A DNA stretch of 41,614 nucleotides from Acinetobacter calcoaceticus (GCF_016508255.1 NZ_JADVKT010000013.1:1-41614), one strand, 5' to 3'; counted from the first letter of the stretch, positions 27,994-37,727 are shown. Notes: generated from the letters alone by a model not told the origin. Program-made: numbers and translations.

Positions 27994-28407
27994 CTACCCC
28001 AACATGTGACGAATGACATAAACCGTTAACATGCCAGCAAACATAAAAATTGCTGTCGCCGCCATTGAGCGTTTTGATAGCCTGCTCATTCCACAAATAC
28101 CATGACCACTTGTACAGCCTGATCCTAAACGGGTACCAAAACCAACCAGTACACCCGCCAAAATAAGAGCAAATGTGTCCGCTTTAATTTCAATTTCAGG
28201 CTGATAAAAATAGCTATAAATAAAAGGTGTAATAATTAATCCGGCAATGAACCAGAATGCAGAGCCTTTAAATGTATCTTTAGAAGGCTTAATGATTTGA
28301 GCGATCAACCCACTAATCCCTACAATACGCCCGTTTATATATAAATAACCGACTGTTGCAATGCCTAGTAGCAAACCACCTAGAAAGGCATAGACAATAT
28401 TTGACAT
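27994..28407 (-). CDS. YeeE/YedE-family membrane protein, first half-transporter
   Basis: This 137-residue membrane protein has about four helices and the motif VGFGTRLGSGCTSGHGICG near residue 84, the hallmark of YeeE/YedE sulfur transporters, including the Cys thought to touch the substrate. The first helices contain INGRIVGISGL. With the next gene it makes up the length of one full YeeE. The ATG at 28407 is preferred over a TTG four codons upstream. A TATAAT at 28449-28444 on the minus strand is a possible -10 box. No BigR/ArsR-type regulator gene adjoins it. Confidence 0.8.
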   Translation of the reverse strand: MSNIVYAFLGGLLLGIATVGYLYINGRIVGISGLIAQIIKPSKDTFKGSAFWFIAGLIITPFIYSYFYQPEIEIKADTFALILAGVLVGFGTRLGSGCTSGHGICGMSRLSKRSMAATAIFMFAGMLTVYVIRHMLG

Positions 28408-28511
28408 GTGTTTACCCAAACAATATATGTTTTTATAATGTGTATTATACGCTTATTCTTTTAGAAATACTTAAGATAAAACTCCCAAGTATATAAATTT
28501 TCTTAACAAGA

Positions 28512-28537
28512 AAAAGCCCCAAAAGTTTGGGGCTTTT
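28512..28537 (-). terminator. Terminator after the lipoprotein gene
   Basis: AAAAGCCCC at 28512-28520 pairs with GGGGCTTTT at 28529-28537 around an 8-base loop, followed on the minus strand by a T run. It lies four bases past the stop of the lipoprotein gene. Confidence 0.9.
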
Positions 28538-28541
28538 ATCA

Positions 28542-29009
28542 TTAAATTAGATCTTTAATGCCTAACTGATCTGGCAAATTATCCATAATTTTATTGAGTT
28601 TACTGTTCGCTGGAGACATACAACCTTTATAGTGGCTTAACTTCGTTTCTGTACCATTTGGTTTAATCCAAGTAATGTAATAGCTAGACATGTCTGTTGC
28701 TGTTTGCTGACATCCACCAGTTTTCGCTTGTGTCCCTGTTTCAGGGCGGTAAGTTTTGAGTTCACGTACAAGCTTTTCATAGTCTTTTACATTACCTTGA
28801 ATTTCTTTAACGCCTACAGCTTTAGTATATTGTTTACCTTCAAAACGAATTAGACCTGTTGGCGCGACTTCTACCGAATAAATTGGACATGCGCCAAAGC
28901 ATGGGCTAGAAGCATAACGAATTGTTTCTTGTGTATTCGGTGCCTGCTGAACAGAAGCACAACCCATCAAAGCTAAACCAGATAAAGTTGCAAGAACCAA
29001 AAATCTCAT
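28542..29009 (-). CDS. Small lipoprotein with DUF6438-like domain
   Basis: This 155-residue protein has a lipoprotein signal (MRFLVLATLSGLALMGC, lipid Cys17) and a single domain starting SSPCFGACPIYSVEVAPTG near residue 35. That Cys-x3-Cys-Pro-x-Tyr block is typical of proteins annotated DUF6438; further cysteines at GGCQQ and KGCMS may form disulfides. Function is unknown. I start at 29009, where AGGTGATGTA precedes the ATG, instead of a longer frame beginning at 29030. It stands alone between two hairpins and does not look part of the sulfur operon, whose promoter lies beyond this gene's terminator. Confidence 0.8.
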   Translation of the reverse strand: MRFLVLATLSGLALMGCASVQQAPNTQETIRYASSPCFGACPIYSVEVAPTGLIRFEGKQYTKAVGVKEIQGNVKDYEKLVRELKTYRPETGTQAKTGGCQQTATDMSSYYITWIKPNGTETKLSHYKGCMSPANSKLNKIMDNLPDQLGIKDLI

Positions 29010-29161
29010 TACATCACCTATTATTATCAAGTAGGTTTAATTTATCAAATCATACACTTCTTGTCATTAAAGACTATTTTTTGTGATTGTTTTCATGAAT
29101 TTATACATCTCCATACTTAGGCTATTTTTATAATAATCAAATATCATAATTTCAATCACAT

Positions 29162-29270
29162 AAAAAAAGGCCCATCTTGCGATGAGCCTTAAGCCAATAA
29201 AAGCTTAAATTCCTGAAATACAAATTATTACTGGGTAGTAATAACCTGCGATGACCATTCTAACGTAATG
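29162..29270 (-). ncRNA. Candidate small RNA of about 110 bases
   Basis: On the minus strand a TATAAT (29282-29277) is followed by about 80 bases without an ORF, then a perfect 8-base-pair hairpin (TTATTACT/AGTAATAA, loop ACCC in the RNA, 29225-29244), then a terminator-like hairpin (29167-29190, one mismatch) with seven T. No protein gene lies upstream on that strand before the quiA terminator, so the terminator has no other obvious owner. The -35 box is weak. The C-rich loop could be a pairing site. This is inference from structure only. Confidence 0.35.
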
Positions 29271-29614
29271 CCATAAATTATATAAATATAATATAAATAT
29301 ATATTTACGCTTGTTTTTCCAGCAAAAAAAACCTACTTTTTAGGACTAAAAAGTCAATAATGTTTATTTCTAATTAAAATTCACAACTTTAAGTTAAACA
29401 AAACTTAACAAATAGATAAGATTTATTTATAGGTAAAACATTGTGAAAAAATATCTAATCGTTCGACCACATCTAGTGTTCAAGCATTATCAATCTGAGG
29501 AATATTTTAGGTTTTGCAATGAGTTAAAGCACTTTTTTACTATTTGGTAAATCTATCTAGTTAAAATAATAGAATTTACCATAGCACTTTAATATAAAAA
29601 ACATATTAAAATTA

Positions 29615-29645
29615 AAGGCAAAAGAGAATTACTCTCTTTTGCCTT
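29615..29645 (-). terminator. Terminator at the end of the pca-qui operon
   Basis: A perfect 13-base-pair stem (AAGGCAAAAGAGA at 29615-29627 with TCTCTTTTGCCTT at 29633-29645, 5-base loop) directly follows the quiA stop. The minus strand continues with a T-rich stretch. Confidence 0.88.
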
Positions 29646-29651
29646 ATTTAA

Positions 29652-32081
29652 TTATTGTTCTAAGCTATAAGCGATTACATAATCACCATGATCAGGAGAC
29701 TGGCGAGCTCCGCCTGCCGTAACAACCACAAATTGTTTACCTGTTTTCGGTGAAACATAGCTTATTGGGGTTCCTTGGCTACCTACAGGCATGCGTGATT
29801 TCCACAGTTCTTTACCTGTAGATGAATCAAATGCACGTAAATAGTAGTCCTGTGTCGCAGCAAAGAAAACCAAGCCACCTTGAGTTGCCATAGGTCCACC
29901 AATTGTTGGCATACCGATCGGTGCTTTTAAGCCCATTTTGATGCCCATAGGTCCTGTGTCTTCAACCGTGCCTAGTGGGACTTGCCATGCGACTTGACGA
30001 GTTTTCATGTCAATTGCAGTCATCGTACCAAATGGTGGTTTCTGACAAGGAATACTTAAGGCAGACATAAAGCGGTTTTTATTCACTTTATATGGTGTAC
30101 CTTTCATTGGTACAGCACCCATACCTGTATTTACTTTTTCACCACCACTCGCCTGAATCTTAATATCTTCAGGAGTTTGCTCCATGAGTTGAACCCATAA
30201 ACCAAGGCGCATATCGTTCACGAACATATAACGATGAGTCGGATCAAAAGCAATACTACCCCAGTTCATGCCACCCAAAGAACCTGGGAAGCTTAATGAA
30301 ACGTCAGTACCCGGTGCAGTAAATAGACCTTCATAACGCATCGACTTGAAGTTAATACGGCACATGAGCTGATCAAACGGCGTTGCACCCCACATATCTG
30401 ATTCAGTTAAAGTCTGATTACCAATTTGAGGCATTTCAACTGAACGTGGTTGAGTTGCACTGTATTGCTCATCTGGAATATTGGCCGACTTAACTGGCTG
30501 TTCAATCACTTTAGTCAGTGGTTTACCCGTTACACGATCAAGCACAAAGAATTGACCTGATTTGGTTCCAATCACAACAGCAGGTTTAGTCGTACCATCT
30601 TTCAATGGGAAATCAACTAGACTTGGTTGCATTGGTAAGTCAAAGTCCCATAAATCATTATGAACAGTTTGATATACCCACTTTTCTTTACCTGTTGTCG
30701 CATCAAGTGCCAAAACAGAAGTATTGTATTTATGATCTAACGGATTACGGTTACCACCCCAAATATCGACAGATGAGCTACCCATAGGTAAGAACACCGT
30801 ATTCATTTGCGGGTCATATGACATTGCAGCCCATGAGTTTGCCGAACTACGTTTATAAGTTTCACCTGGCTTAAGAACATAGTTAGGATCTGGATTACGT
30901 GCGTCAAATGCCCAGCGAAGTTTGCCAGTAATGACGTCATAACCACGGATAACACCACCCGGCATATCTGCTGCTACGTTATCTGCAATACGGCTACCCA
31001 CTACAATGGTTGTACCCGCAATAGTCGGTGCAGAAGTCACTTCAAAACGTGGAGCTTTAGTTCCAGCCCCCAAACCTTCTAACAGATCAACTGTTCCATT
31101 TACACCAAAATCAGCACAGCGCTGACCGTTATCTGCATTCACTGCAATTAAACGACCATCAGGCGTATTGGTATATAAACGGCGTGGACATGCTGTATTG
31201 GTTGCAACTGTGGTTACTGCGTTTGCACCAGCCAATGTTGGTTGTACAAGTGGTTTGGTCGAATCAAAGTATGCAACCCCACGGCAACGTTCCCAAGCAT
31301 CAGCTTTAGAGTTCACTTCAGCTTTCCAGAGCTGTTTGCCCGAGTCAGCATCTATCGCAAAAATATTATTATGTGGCGTACATAAGAAGACTTTATTTCC
31401 AACTTGTAATGGCGTCATTTGGTCTTCGGCACCATTACCACTGCCTGTTGTAAAATCACCCGTTCTAAAACGCCAAGCTTCTTTTAACTTATGAACGTTA
31501 TCTCGGTTAATTTGATCGAGAGCGACAAAGCGACTACCGCCTGCATCATTACCATAATTTTCCCAATTCACCTGTTTTTTCGCCGGGTCAACTGGTACTA
31601 AAGGTAACTTTTCACCTGAACTTGCTACTGTTGGATGCGGTTGGAACATTTGATAAAACGCAATCAACATCCCAACAACAACTAATCCACCAACTGTATA
31701 GGCTGAAGATGCCAAACTAGTTTGAAATTGGTAGCGTCGAATTGAAGGTAAGGTAAATAGTAATGCAGCAAAAAGACCAGCAGGAAACATTAAACGCGAG
31801 AATAGCGGCCAGAATTCCCAGCCTGCATCAATCAGCGACCAAATTACAGTACCAACAAAAACAGCCGCAAAAATCCAGACACCCAGTACCTTTTTACGAA
31901 AAATACTAATCGCCGAAATGGTAATGAACAGCCCCGATATAAGGAAATACCAAGACCCACCTAGAGACACCAGCTTTCCACCGCCTACGATGTAAAACAC
32001 ACCTGTAGCGAGTAAAACTAGAGCCAATATAAAACACCATATTTTGAATAAGATATGAAACTTAGAATCTGACTCAGACAT
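29652..32081 (-). CDS. quiA: PQQ-dependent quinate/shikimate dehydrogenase
   Basis: This 809-residue membrane-bound quinoprotein oxidises quinate and shikimate to the 3-dehydro compounds, passing electrons to ubiquinone. Five membrane helices fill residues 10-140, as in glucose dehydrogenase. The periplasmic propeller carries NWENYGNDAGGSRFVALDQI near 175, GKQLWKAEVNSKADAWERCRG-like strands and GTPISYVSPKTGKQFVVVTAGG at the end. I start at the ATG at 32081 (GGAGTAGGATCT upstream); the frame open to 32108 would add nine residues. The chosen length equals that I recall for A. baylyi QuiA. It is the last gene of the operon and needs PQQ made elsewhere. Confidence 0.92.
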   Translation of the reverse strand: MSESDSKFHILFKIWCFILALVLLATGVFYIVGGGKLVSLGGSWYFLISGLFITISAISIFRKKVLGVWIFAAVFVGTVIWSLIDAGWEFWPLFSRLMFPAGLFAALLFTLPSIRRYQFQTSLASSAYTVGGLVVVGMLIAFYQMFQPHPTVASSGEKLPLVPVDPAKKQVNWENYGNDAGGSRFVALDQINRDNVHKLKEAWRFRTGDFTTGSGNGAEDQMTPLQVGNKVFLCTPHNNIFAIDADSGKQLWKAEVNSKADAWERCRGVAYFDSTKPLVQPTLAGANAVTTVATNTACPRRLYTNTPDGRLIAVNADNGQRCADFGVNGTVDLLEGLGAGTKAPRFEVTSAPTIAGTTIVVGSRIADNVAADMPGGVIRGYDVITGKLRWAFDARNPDPNYVLKPGETYKRSSANSWAAMSYDPQMNTVFLPMGSSSVDIWGGNRNPLDHKYNTSVLALDATTGKEKWVYQTVHNDLWDFDLPMQPSLVDFPLKDGTTKPAVVIGTKSGQFFVLDRVTGKPLTKVIEQPVKSANIPDEQYSATQPRSVEMPQIGNQTLTESDMWGATPFDQLMCRINFKSMRYEGLFTAPGTDVSLSFPGSLGGMNWGSIAFDPTHRYMFVNDMRLGLWVQLMEQTPEDIKIQASGGEKVNTGMGAVPMKGTPYKVNKNRFMSALSIPCQKPPFGTMTAIDMKTRQVAWQVPLGTVEDTGPMGIKMGLKAPIGMPTIGGPMATQGGLVFFAATQDYYLRAFDSSTGKELWKSRMPVGSQGTPISYVSPKTGKQFVVVTAGGARQSPDHGDYVIAYSLEQ

Positions 32082-32162
32082 AGATCCTACTCCACATATA
32101 CTGAACACAATAGTTCAAGCATTTGGGCCAGTTAAACTATGTCTAACCAGCCATCAACATTG

Positions 32163-33482
32163 TTAAAAATTGACTTTAACGCTTAAGCCCGCCACCCAAG
32201 CATCATCAACCGCTTTTACACCAGCAGGTTGATGGATATATTGAATGTTTGGACGTAACATAACGGCCGGAGACCATTGATAGGTATAGTTCAACTCAAC
32301 ATTTAGCTCGTCGTCTTGAATTGGAATATAGTCAGATGCAATCGGATCATAGCTATAGTATCCACGGCTTTCGTTTGTCGCGATCTGCTTATCTTTAGCA
32401 CGATCATTCACCACATAATTGGCAATACCAAAACCTATCGAGTCATTTGGACGACTATCAAATGGCCCCTTATACCAAAGTGCAAGTTGTTGAGTACTTT
32501 GTACAAAGGTGGTTGCTTTATCATTTACCACACCATTCAAACTTATATATAAACCACGCTTTGGATCTTCGCCTTTATGCGTAAGTTGTTGCTGGGCATT
32601 AATCCAGAAACTTTGTTTTCCATCATGAACTTTGCCCGCAGTTTTAATATCATTTGCTTCGGCGGTTGAATACAACGCACCTACTTTATATTCACCCGGT
32701 AAGCCGTTAAAAGCAGCAAGTTTTGGTTTCCATGCCAGTTCAACCGGTATGGTTGCACCCTTCACGTTATTCATATCCAGATTAAAACCATCACTATTTG
32801 ACCCAGTTTTAATGTTGTCCGGATTTACTTCATACACACCTATTCCGAAAGTCCACTCAGGGGCAAACTGATATTTAACGTTTGTCGCCCAAACATCGAC
32901 GGGTGAGTTGTACCAAATTGAACCAATTGATTTTCCTAACTGTCCACCGCAAAGCAATAAGTTCTGAAACTCACATTGAGAACTATTAAAGTCCTCTGAC
33001 ATGCCCATACGACCGAATTTGACTTGTACTGTGTTATCAGCAAAGCCCTTTTTCACCCATGCTTGAGATAGGCGCCAGATTTTGCCACGACCATAAATCT
33101 CTTGAGCATTGCCTAACTGGCTTGAGCGTGGGTCTTTAATACGGTCTAGCGTAACTGCATTACCGTCACGTTTAGTCACGACTAAGCTGGCCGTCGTATC
33201 TTTCCATCCAGCAATTTTTTCTAAATCAAAGCTTGCACCCAATGAAAGCTGCGCGGCATTTTCAAAGGTATTACTGTCGTTGTATCCACCATCTAAATTT
33301 GTGGCCGCTTGGCTCATGATAGAAGCCGTAAATTTATAGCCCTGTTGCTCTAACTGCTGACGCTCACCATTCCAATCACCTAGCAACCATTGGCGGTCTT
33401 GTGACCATGGTTCATTAGCAAGCGTAAATTGGCTACCCAATACAGCAATCGTTAACACACTCAGTTTCATTACGTTTGGCAT
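32163..33482 (-). CDS. quiX: OprB-family porin, QuiX
   Basis: This 439-residue outer-membrane protein has a signal peptide ending FTLA near residue 22 and a carbohydrate-selective porin (OprB) body: WLLGDWNGERQQLEQQGYKF near the N-terminus, IWRLSQAWVKKGF near 131, and the C-terminal VAGLSVKVNF with terminal Phe. It holds the place of quiX in A. baylyi, between quiC and quiA, and probably admits quinate and shikimate to the periplasm, where QuiA, QuiB and QuiC act. RBS AAAAGGACTTGAA. Some tools will call it a glucose porin. Confidence 0.85.
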   Translation of the reverse strand: MPNVMKLSVLTIAVLGSQFTLANEPWSQDRQWLLGDWNGERQQLEQQGYKFTASIMSQAATNLDGGYNDSNTFENAAQLSLGASFDLEKIAGWKDTTASLVVTKRDGNAVTLDRIKDPRSSQLGNAQEIYGRGKIWRLSQAWVKKGFADNTVQVKFGRMGMSEDFNSSQCEFQNLLLCGGQLGKSIGSIWYNSPVDVWATNVKYQFAPEWTFGIGVYEVNPDNIKTGSNSDGFNLDMNNVKGATIPVELAWKPKLAAFNGLPGEYKVGALYSTAEANDIKTAGKVHDGKQSFWINAQQQLTHKGEDPKRGLYISLNGVVNDKATTFVQSTQQLALWYKGPFDSRPNDSIGFGIANYVVNDRAKDKQIATNESRGYYSYDPIASDYIPIQDDELNVELNYTYQWSPAVMLRPNIQYIHQPAGVKAVDDAWVAGLSVKVNF

Positions 33483-33510
33483 TTCAAGTCCTTTTTATCT
33501 TTTCTAAAAT

Positions 33511-33529
33511 GCGCCTCTGCTTGAGGCGC
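33511..33529 (-). other. Intercistronic hairpin between quiC and quiX
   Basis: GCGCCTC at 33511-33517 pairs with GAGGCGC at 33523-33529, loop of 5. It is a stable GC-rich stem in an AT-rich operon, followed on the minus strand by ATTTTAG. It could lower readthrough or protect the 3' end of the upstream message. Confidence 0.55.
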
Positions 33530-33540
33530 TTTATTTGTTG

Positions 33541-34992
33541 TTATTTAACTTGCGTAAAGCCAAGCTCGGAAGTTGCACCAAGGTGATCAGTTACATTTGC
33601 TGTAATTGAGGCAACTTTTGTTGTTGGCTTCCAAGTGGCTTTTGCGTTGCCTTGTGCATCTGTAGCAACTGTTATTGTTCCTAAATATTGTTCTGCTTCT
33701 TTTGAAGCCGCATTTTTATTTCCAAAAAACTCAACTTGGTAACGTTGGTTTGGCAAACCATTAACTTCTATCTTAACTGAACCTTTATCTGCTGTTAACT
33801 TAGGTGCTTTAATGCCCTGATTAGGTTGAGGATTACAACCTTGTTCATTTGGTTGAGTACATGTTTTTTGTAGCTTAGATGGTTCAATCACTACACCGCC
33901 ACCGCGAGAACCAACAAAGCCTTCATGCTCAAGTGCTGGGACACCAAAAATAATGGCACCTAGACGTTGATTCGTAACACATGAACCACCTGCCTCGCAG
34001 CGTTTAATATCTTTACCATTGTCCCAAATCAGGTTTTTAGTCAATGTCGTTTTTGCATTGGCATCTTTTTCTGAGCGAATAGCAACACCTATACGGTTAC
34101 CATGAACTTTATTGCTATCAAGAATGTTGCCATCGCCAGTCATGTTTAGACCAATCGAGTTATTGATCATTTCGTTGTAGGCAATATAGTTACGCTTACC
34201 CCAGTTAATCTGTAAGCCATCCGAGTAATTTTCAAACTTGTTACCCACTACGGCATTGTCATTGCCCCACAAAATTTCAATACCTTGTGATGGTTCTGGG
34301 TTTGCCTTAGTTGAAATGAAATGGTTATTTGCAATTAAGTTAAACGCAGCACCACGCGTCAGCTCTAAACCATCACCATTGTCTAAGAGGATATTGTCCA
34401 ACACTTTATTGTTATTGGTGGTTGTCGCAGTTGGGTTACCTTGACCATCGTCACCCGTGATCATGACACCAGCACCACCATAATTATTACTAATACGATT
34501 ATGCTGAATCAAATTATTGCTTGAACGATTAACCAATACTCCAATACAGAAACGATGAATATCCAGCCCTTTTAAAGTGACATTATTTACATCACGCAGT
34601 ACTAGGCCCGGCAAGGTCATCGTACGAACATTGGTCCCGTATTGCCCAGGATTTGCACCAGGACAAGCTTTTTCACCTTCACCTTTAATATAATTTGAAC
34701 CATCGAGCGTAATATATTCACCAGTTTTATCCCACTGGGTACCAATGATTTTTACAGGTGCTTTAATTTCAGGAAGTGTACTATTTAATTTAATCGCATA
34801 AGGTGCTTTGCCCACTGCCTGAATCAAGATATCGCTCGCTTCACTAGGGTTAGCATTAGCTTGCTCAATTGCCCAGCGTAACGAACCTTTATTACTATCA
34901 TCTTGATAACGGTCAACAACATAAGTCTGCGCTGCGGCCATTCCAGAAACCATCAAACCTAATGCAAGAGTAGTTAAACGTAATGTATTCAT
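33541..34992 (-). CDS. quiC: Periplasmic 3-dehydroshikimate dehydratase
   Basis: This 483-residue protein has a signal peptide (cleavage after MAAA, near residue 21) and a right-handed parallel beta-helix body with many N-rich turns (NNLIQHNRISNN, YNEMINNSIGLNMTGDGN). A C-terminal beta domain starts near residue 390. The Acinetobacter QuiC of this type dehydrates 3-dehydroshikimate to protocatechuate and is unrelated to the TIM-barrel dehydratases of fungi and Pseudomonas. The RBS AAGGACATGGTGAA lies just after quiB. Cysteines at ACPG, RFCIG, RCEAGGSC, TCTQ and GCNP may form disulfides. Confidence 0.87.
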   Translation of the reverse strand: MNTLRLTTLALGLMVSGMAAAQTYVVDRYQDDSNKGSLRWAIEQANANPSEASDILIQAVGKAPYAIKLNSTLPEIKAPVKIIGTQWDKTGEYITLDGSNYIKGEGEKACPGANPGQYGTNVRTMTLPGLVLRDVNNVTLKGLDIHRFCIGVLVNRSSNNLIQHNRISNNYGGAGVMITGDDGQGNPTATTTNNNKVLDNILLDNGDGLELTRGAAFNLIANNHFISTKANPEPSQGIEILWGNDNAVVGNKFENYSDGLQINWGKRNYIAYNEMINNSIGLNMTGDGNILDSNKVHGNRIGVAIRSEKDANAKTTLTKNLIWDNGKDIKRCEAGGSCVTNQRLGAIIFGVPALEHEGFVGSRGGGVVIEPSKLQKTCTQPNEQGCNPQPNQGIKAPKLTADKGSVKIEVNGLPNQRYQVEFFGNKNAASKEAEQYLGTITVATDAQGNAKATWKPTTKVASITANVTDHLGATSELGFTQVK

Positions 34993-35015
34993 TTCACCAT
35001 GTCCTTATGATTGAA

Positions 35016-35858
35016 TTATGGGTTTGTTGGTTGAACAGTTTTTAAAATCTGTTTGAGCTTAGTCACATCAATTTGACCCGGCGCAGAAGCTTCGCCAATC
35101 ATGCCAAAGCTATAACTTCCCCCCATGTTTGCTGTCGCCACACGAGAAATCGTACCTAGCTGCCCCATCGACATCGTTAATAATGGTTTAGTGGTTTGCT
35201 GACTTACTTTTAAAGTTGCATTCATTAAAGTGAAAACATCTTGTTTAGATTTCGGCATTACAGCAATTTTGAGAATATCAGCACCCATTTGATCTTGTTT
35301 TAACAAGCGCTTTTCAATTTCATCTTGGCTTGGTGTTTTTTGGAAGTCATGATTAGACATGACCACTAGCACTTTCTTTTGATGGGCTTTTTGAACAATC
35401 TCTGAAATGACTTTTTGGTCACGGAACATTTCGACATCTAACCAGTCCATAAACGGACTTTTTAAATAAGCCTGATAGGTCTTACCATAATCCGCATCAC
35501 TAATTTCAAGCTGCCCGCCTTCATTTTTAGTACGAATTGTGGCAATCATTGGCTTATTACCTAAAATCTTTTTTAATTCATGCCCCAATGCAATGACTTG
35601 TTTGGTATCACTCGCAAAACTGAGTAAATCGATACGAAATTCAGCCAAATCAGCATCGGCTGTATTTGCAATCACTTGAGCTTGTGCCAAAGCTTGTTCT
35701 TTGGTTTTTGCAGTAATTGGAACAATTGTTTTAACTGCTGTATTCGCAGGTTGTGTTTGAGTAGCTAAAGCAACAGGTTCAGCATTCACCTGTGCAGTAA
35801 AAAATGGGAGTGCAAGCAAACTCAAGCTTAATAATGTTTTCATTTTCATCTCTGTCAT
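35016..35858 (-). CDS. quiB: Periplasmic type I 3-dehydroquinate dehydratase
   Basis: This catabolic dehydroquinase converts 3-dehydroquinate to 3-dehydroshikimate. It has 280 residues, including a signal peptide that ends QVNA near residue 26, so it acts outside the cytoplasm, unlike the biosynthetic enzyme. Type I features are the Schiff-base Lys197 in GADILKIAV, His170 in MSNHDFQKTPS and the N-terminal EFRIDLL. I start at 35858, where AAAGGATGGT precedes ATG; two further ATGs lie 9 and 15 bases on, and the open frame extends to 35885. A terminator-like hairpin stands between it and pcaG. Confidence 0.9.
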   Translation of the reverse strand: MTEMKMKTLLSLSLLALPFFTAQVNAEPVALATQTQPANTAVKTIVPITAKTKEQALAQAQVIANTADADLAEFRIDLLSFASDTKQVIALGHELKKILGNKPMIATIRTKNEGGQLEISDADYGKTYQAYLKSPFMDWLDVEMFRDQKVISEIVQKAHQKKVLVVMSNHDFQKTPSQDEIEKRLLKQDQMGADILKIAVMPKSKQDVFTLMNATLKVSQQTTKPLLTMSMGQLGTISRVATANMGGSYSFGMIGEASAPGQIDVTKLKQILKTVQPTNP

Positions 35859-35866
35859 ACCATCCT

Positions 35867-35909
35867 TTAAAAAGGCTACACGCATCCATGTGTAATCATG
35901 TGTAGCCTT
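35867..35909 (-). terminator. Terminator-like hairpin between pcaG and quiB
   Basis: AAGGCTACAC at 35872-35881 pairs with GTGTAGCCTT at 35900-35909 with an 18-base loop. On the minus strand the stem is followed directly by a run of T and then by the quiB ribosome site. Partial termination here would give more pca than qui mRNA. The loop holds a partial repeat of CATGTGTA. Confidence 0.6.
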
Positions 35910-35918
35910 AGGTGCTTC

Positions 35919-36548
35919 TTAAATATCAAAAAATACAGTTTCGTCATCGCCCTGAATACGAATATCAAAACGGTAAACAACTTCACCATTTTCTTCAGAA
36001 CGTTTTGCAATAAGGGTCTGGCGACGTGGTGCCCACTCAATGCTATTTAGAATTGCATCATTGGCATTTGCTTCGGCTTCATCTTCAAAATAAACACGTG
36101 TATGAAGACCCAAGTTAATACCGCGAGCGAAAATCACTAATGCAATATGTGGTGCCTGAATTGAACCTTTACGGCCTGCGGTTGCGCCCGGTTTAATTGT
36201 ATTAAAGCTCCAAACACCTGTTTCAAAGTCTGCACCTGTGCGACCCCAACCTTGAAATGCTGGATCAGCTTTTTGCTCACGCGTATCAGCCTGACTTGGG
36301 TAAATACCATTTGCATCGGCTTGCCAAATCTCAATAAGCACATCACGCAGTGGTAAACCTAATCCGTCAAATACTTGACCCTCAAGACGAATACGCTCAC
36401 CTTTAGTTTGGTCTTGTACCAACTGGTTATTAAAGTTGTTTTCAAACACTTCAATATTTGCCTGTTGTGGCAGTAAACCAATGTGAACGTAAGGACCACC
36501 TGTTTGAGATGGAGTTTCTTTTAATTCCTGAAAATTCCAATTGTTCAT
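35919..36548 (-). CDS. pcaG: Protocatechuate 3,4-dioxygenase alpha subunit
   Basis: This 209-residue alpha subunit of the intradiol dioxygenase shows the family core LRDVLIEIWQADANGIYPSQ near residue 78 and WGRTGADFETGVWSF near 110. As in other alpha subunits, the iron-ligand Tyr and His residues of the beta subunit are not all present; it completes the active site. The enzyme opens protocatechuate to 3-carboxy-cis,cis-muconate. It is 14 bases after pcaH, with AGGAGCATTAGT before the ATG. Confidence 0.95.
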   Translation of the reverse strand: MNNWNFQELKETPSQTGGPYVHIGLLPQQANIEVFENNFNNQLVQDQTKGERIRLEGQVFDGLGLPLRDVLIEIWQADANGIYPSQADTREQKADPAFQGWGRTGADFETGVWSFNTIKPGATAGRKGSIQAPHIALVIFARGINLGLHTRVYFEDEAEANANDAILNSIEWAPRRQTLIAKRSEENGEVVYRFDIRIQGDDETVFFDI

Positions 36549-36562
36549 ACTAATGCTCCTGA

Positions 36563-37712
<1,150 letters not shown>

Positions 37713-37727
37713 TGTGATAGACCTCTA

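Larger units (their letters stand above)
29010..29651. other. About 640-base region without a clear gene
   Basis: It contains a terminator-shaped hairpin at 29167-29190, a hairpin at 29225-29244, a very AT-rich stretch near 29275-29305, a palindrome with arms ACTTTTTAG and CTAAAAAGT at 29335-29354, and the quiA terminator at its right end. A 35-codon GTG-start frame at 29443-29550 exists, with little support. The hairpins suggest a small RNA on the minus strand. Confidence 0.6.

Noticed and set aside
29652..32081. Membrane glucose dehydrogenase (Gcd)
   Set aside because: Same architecture, but position as the last gene of pca-qui with quiB, quiC and quiX, and length, fit quinate/shikimate dehydrogenase.
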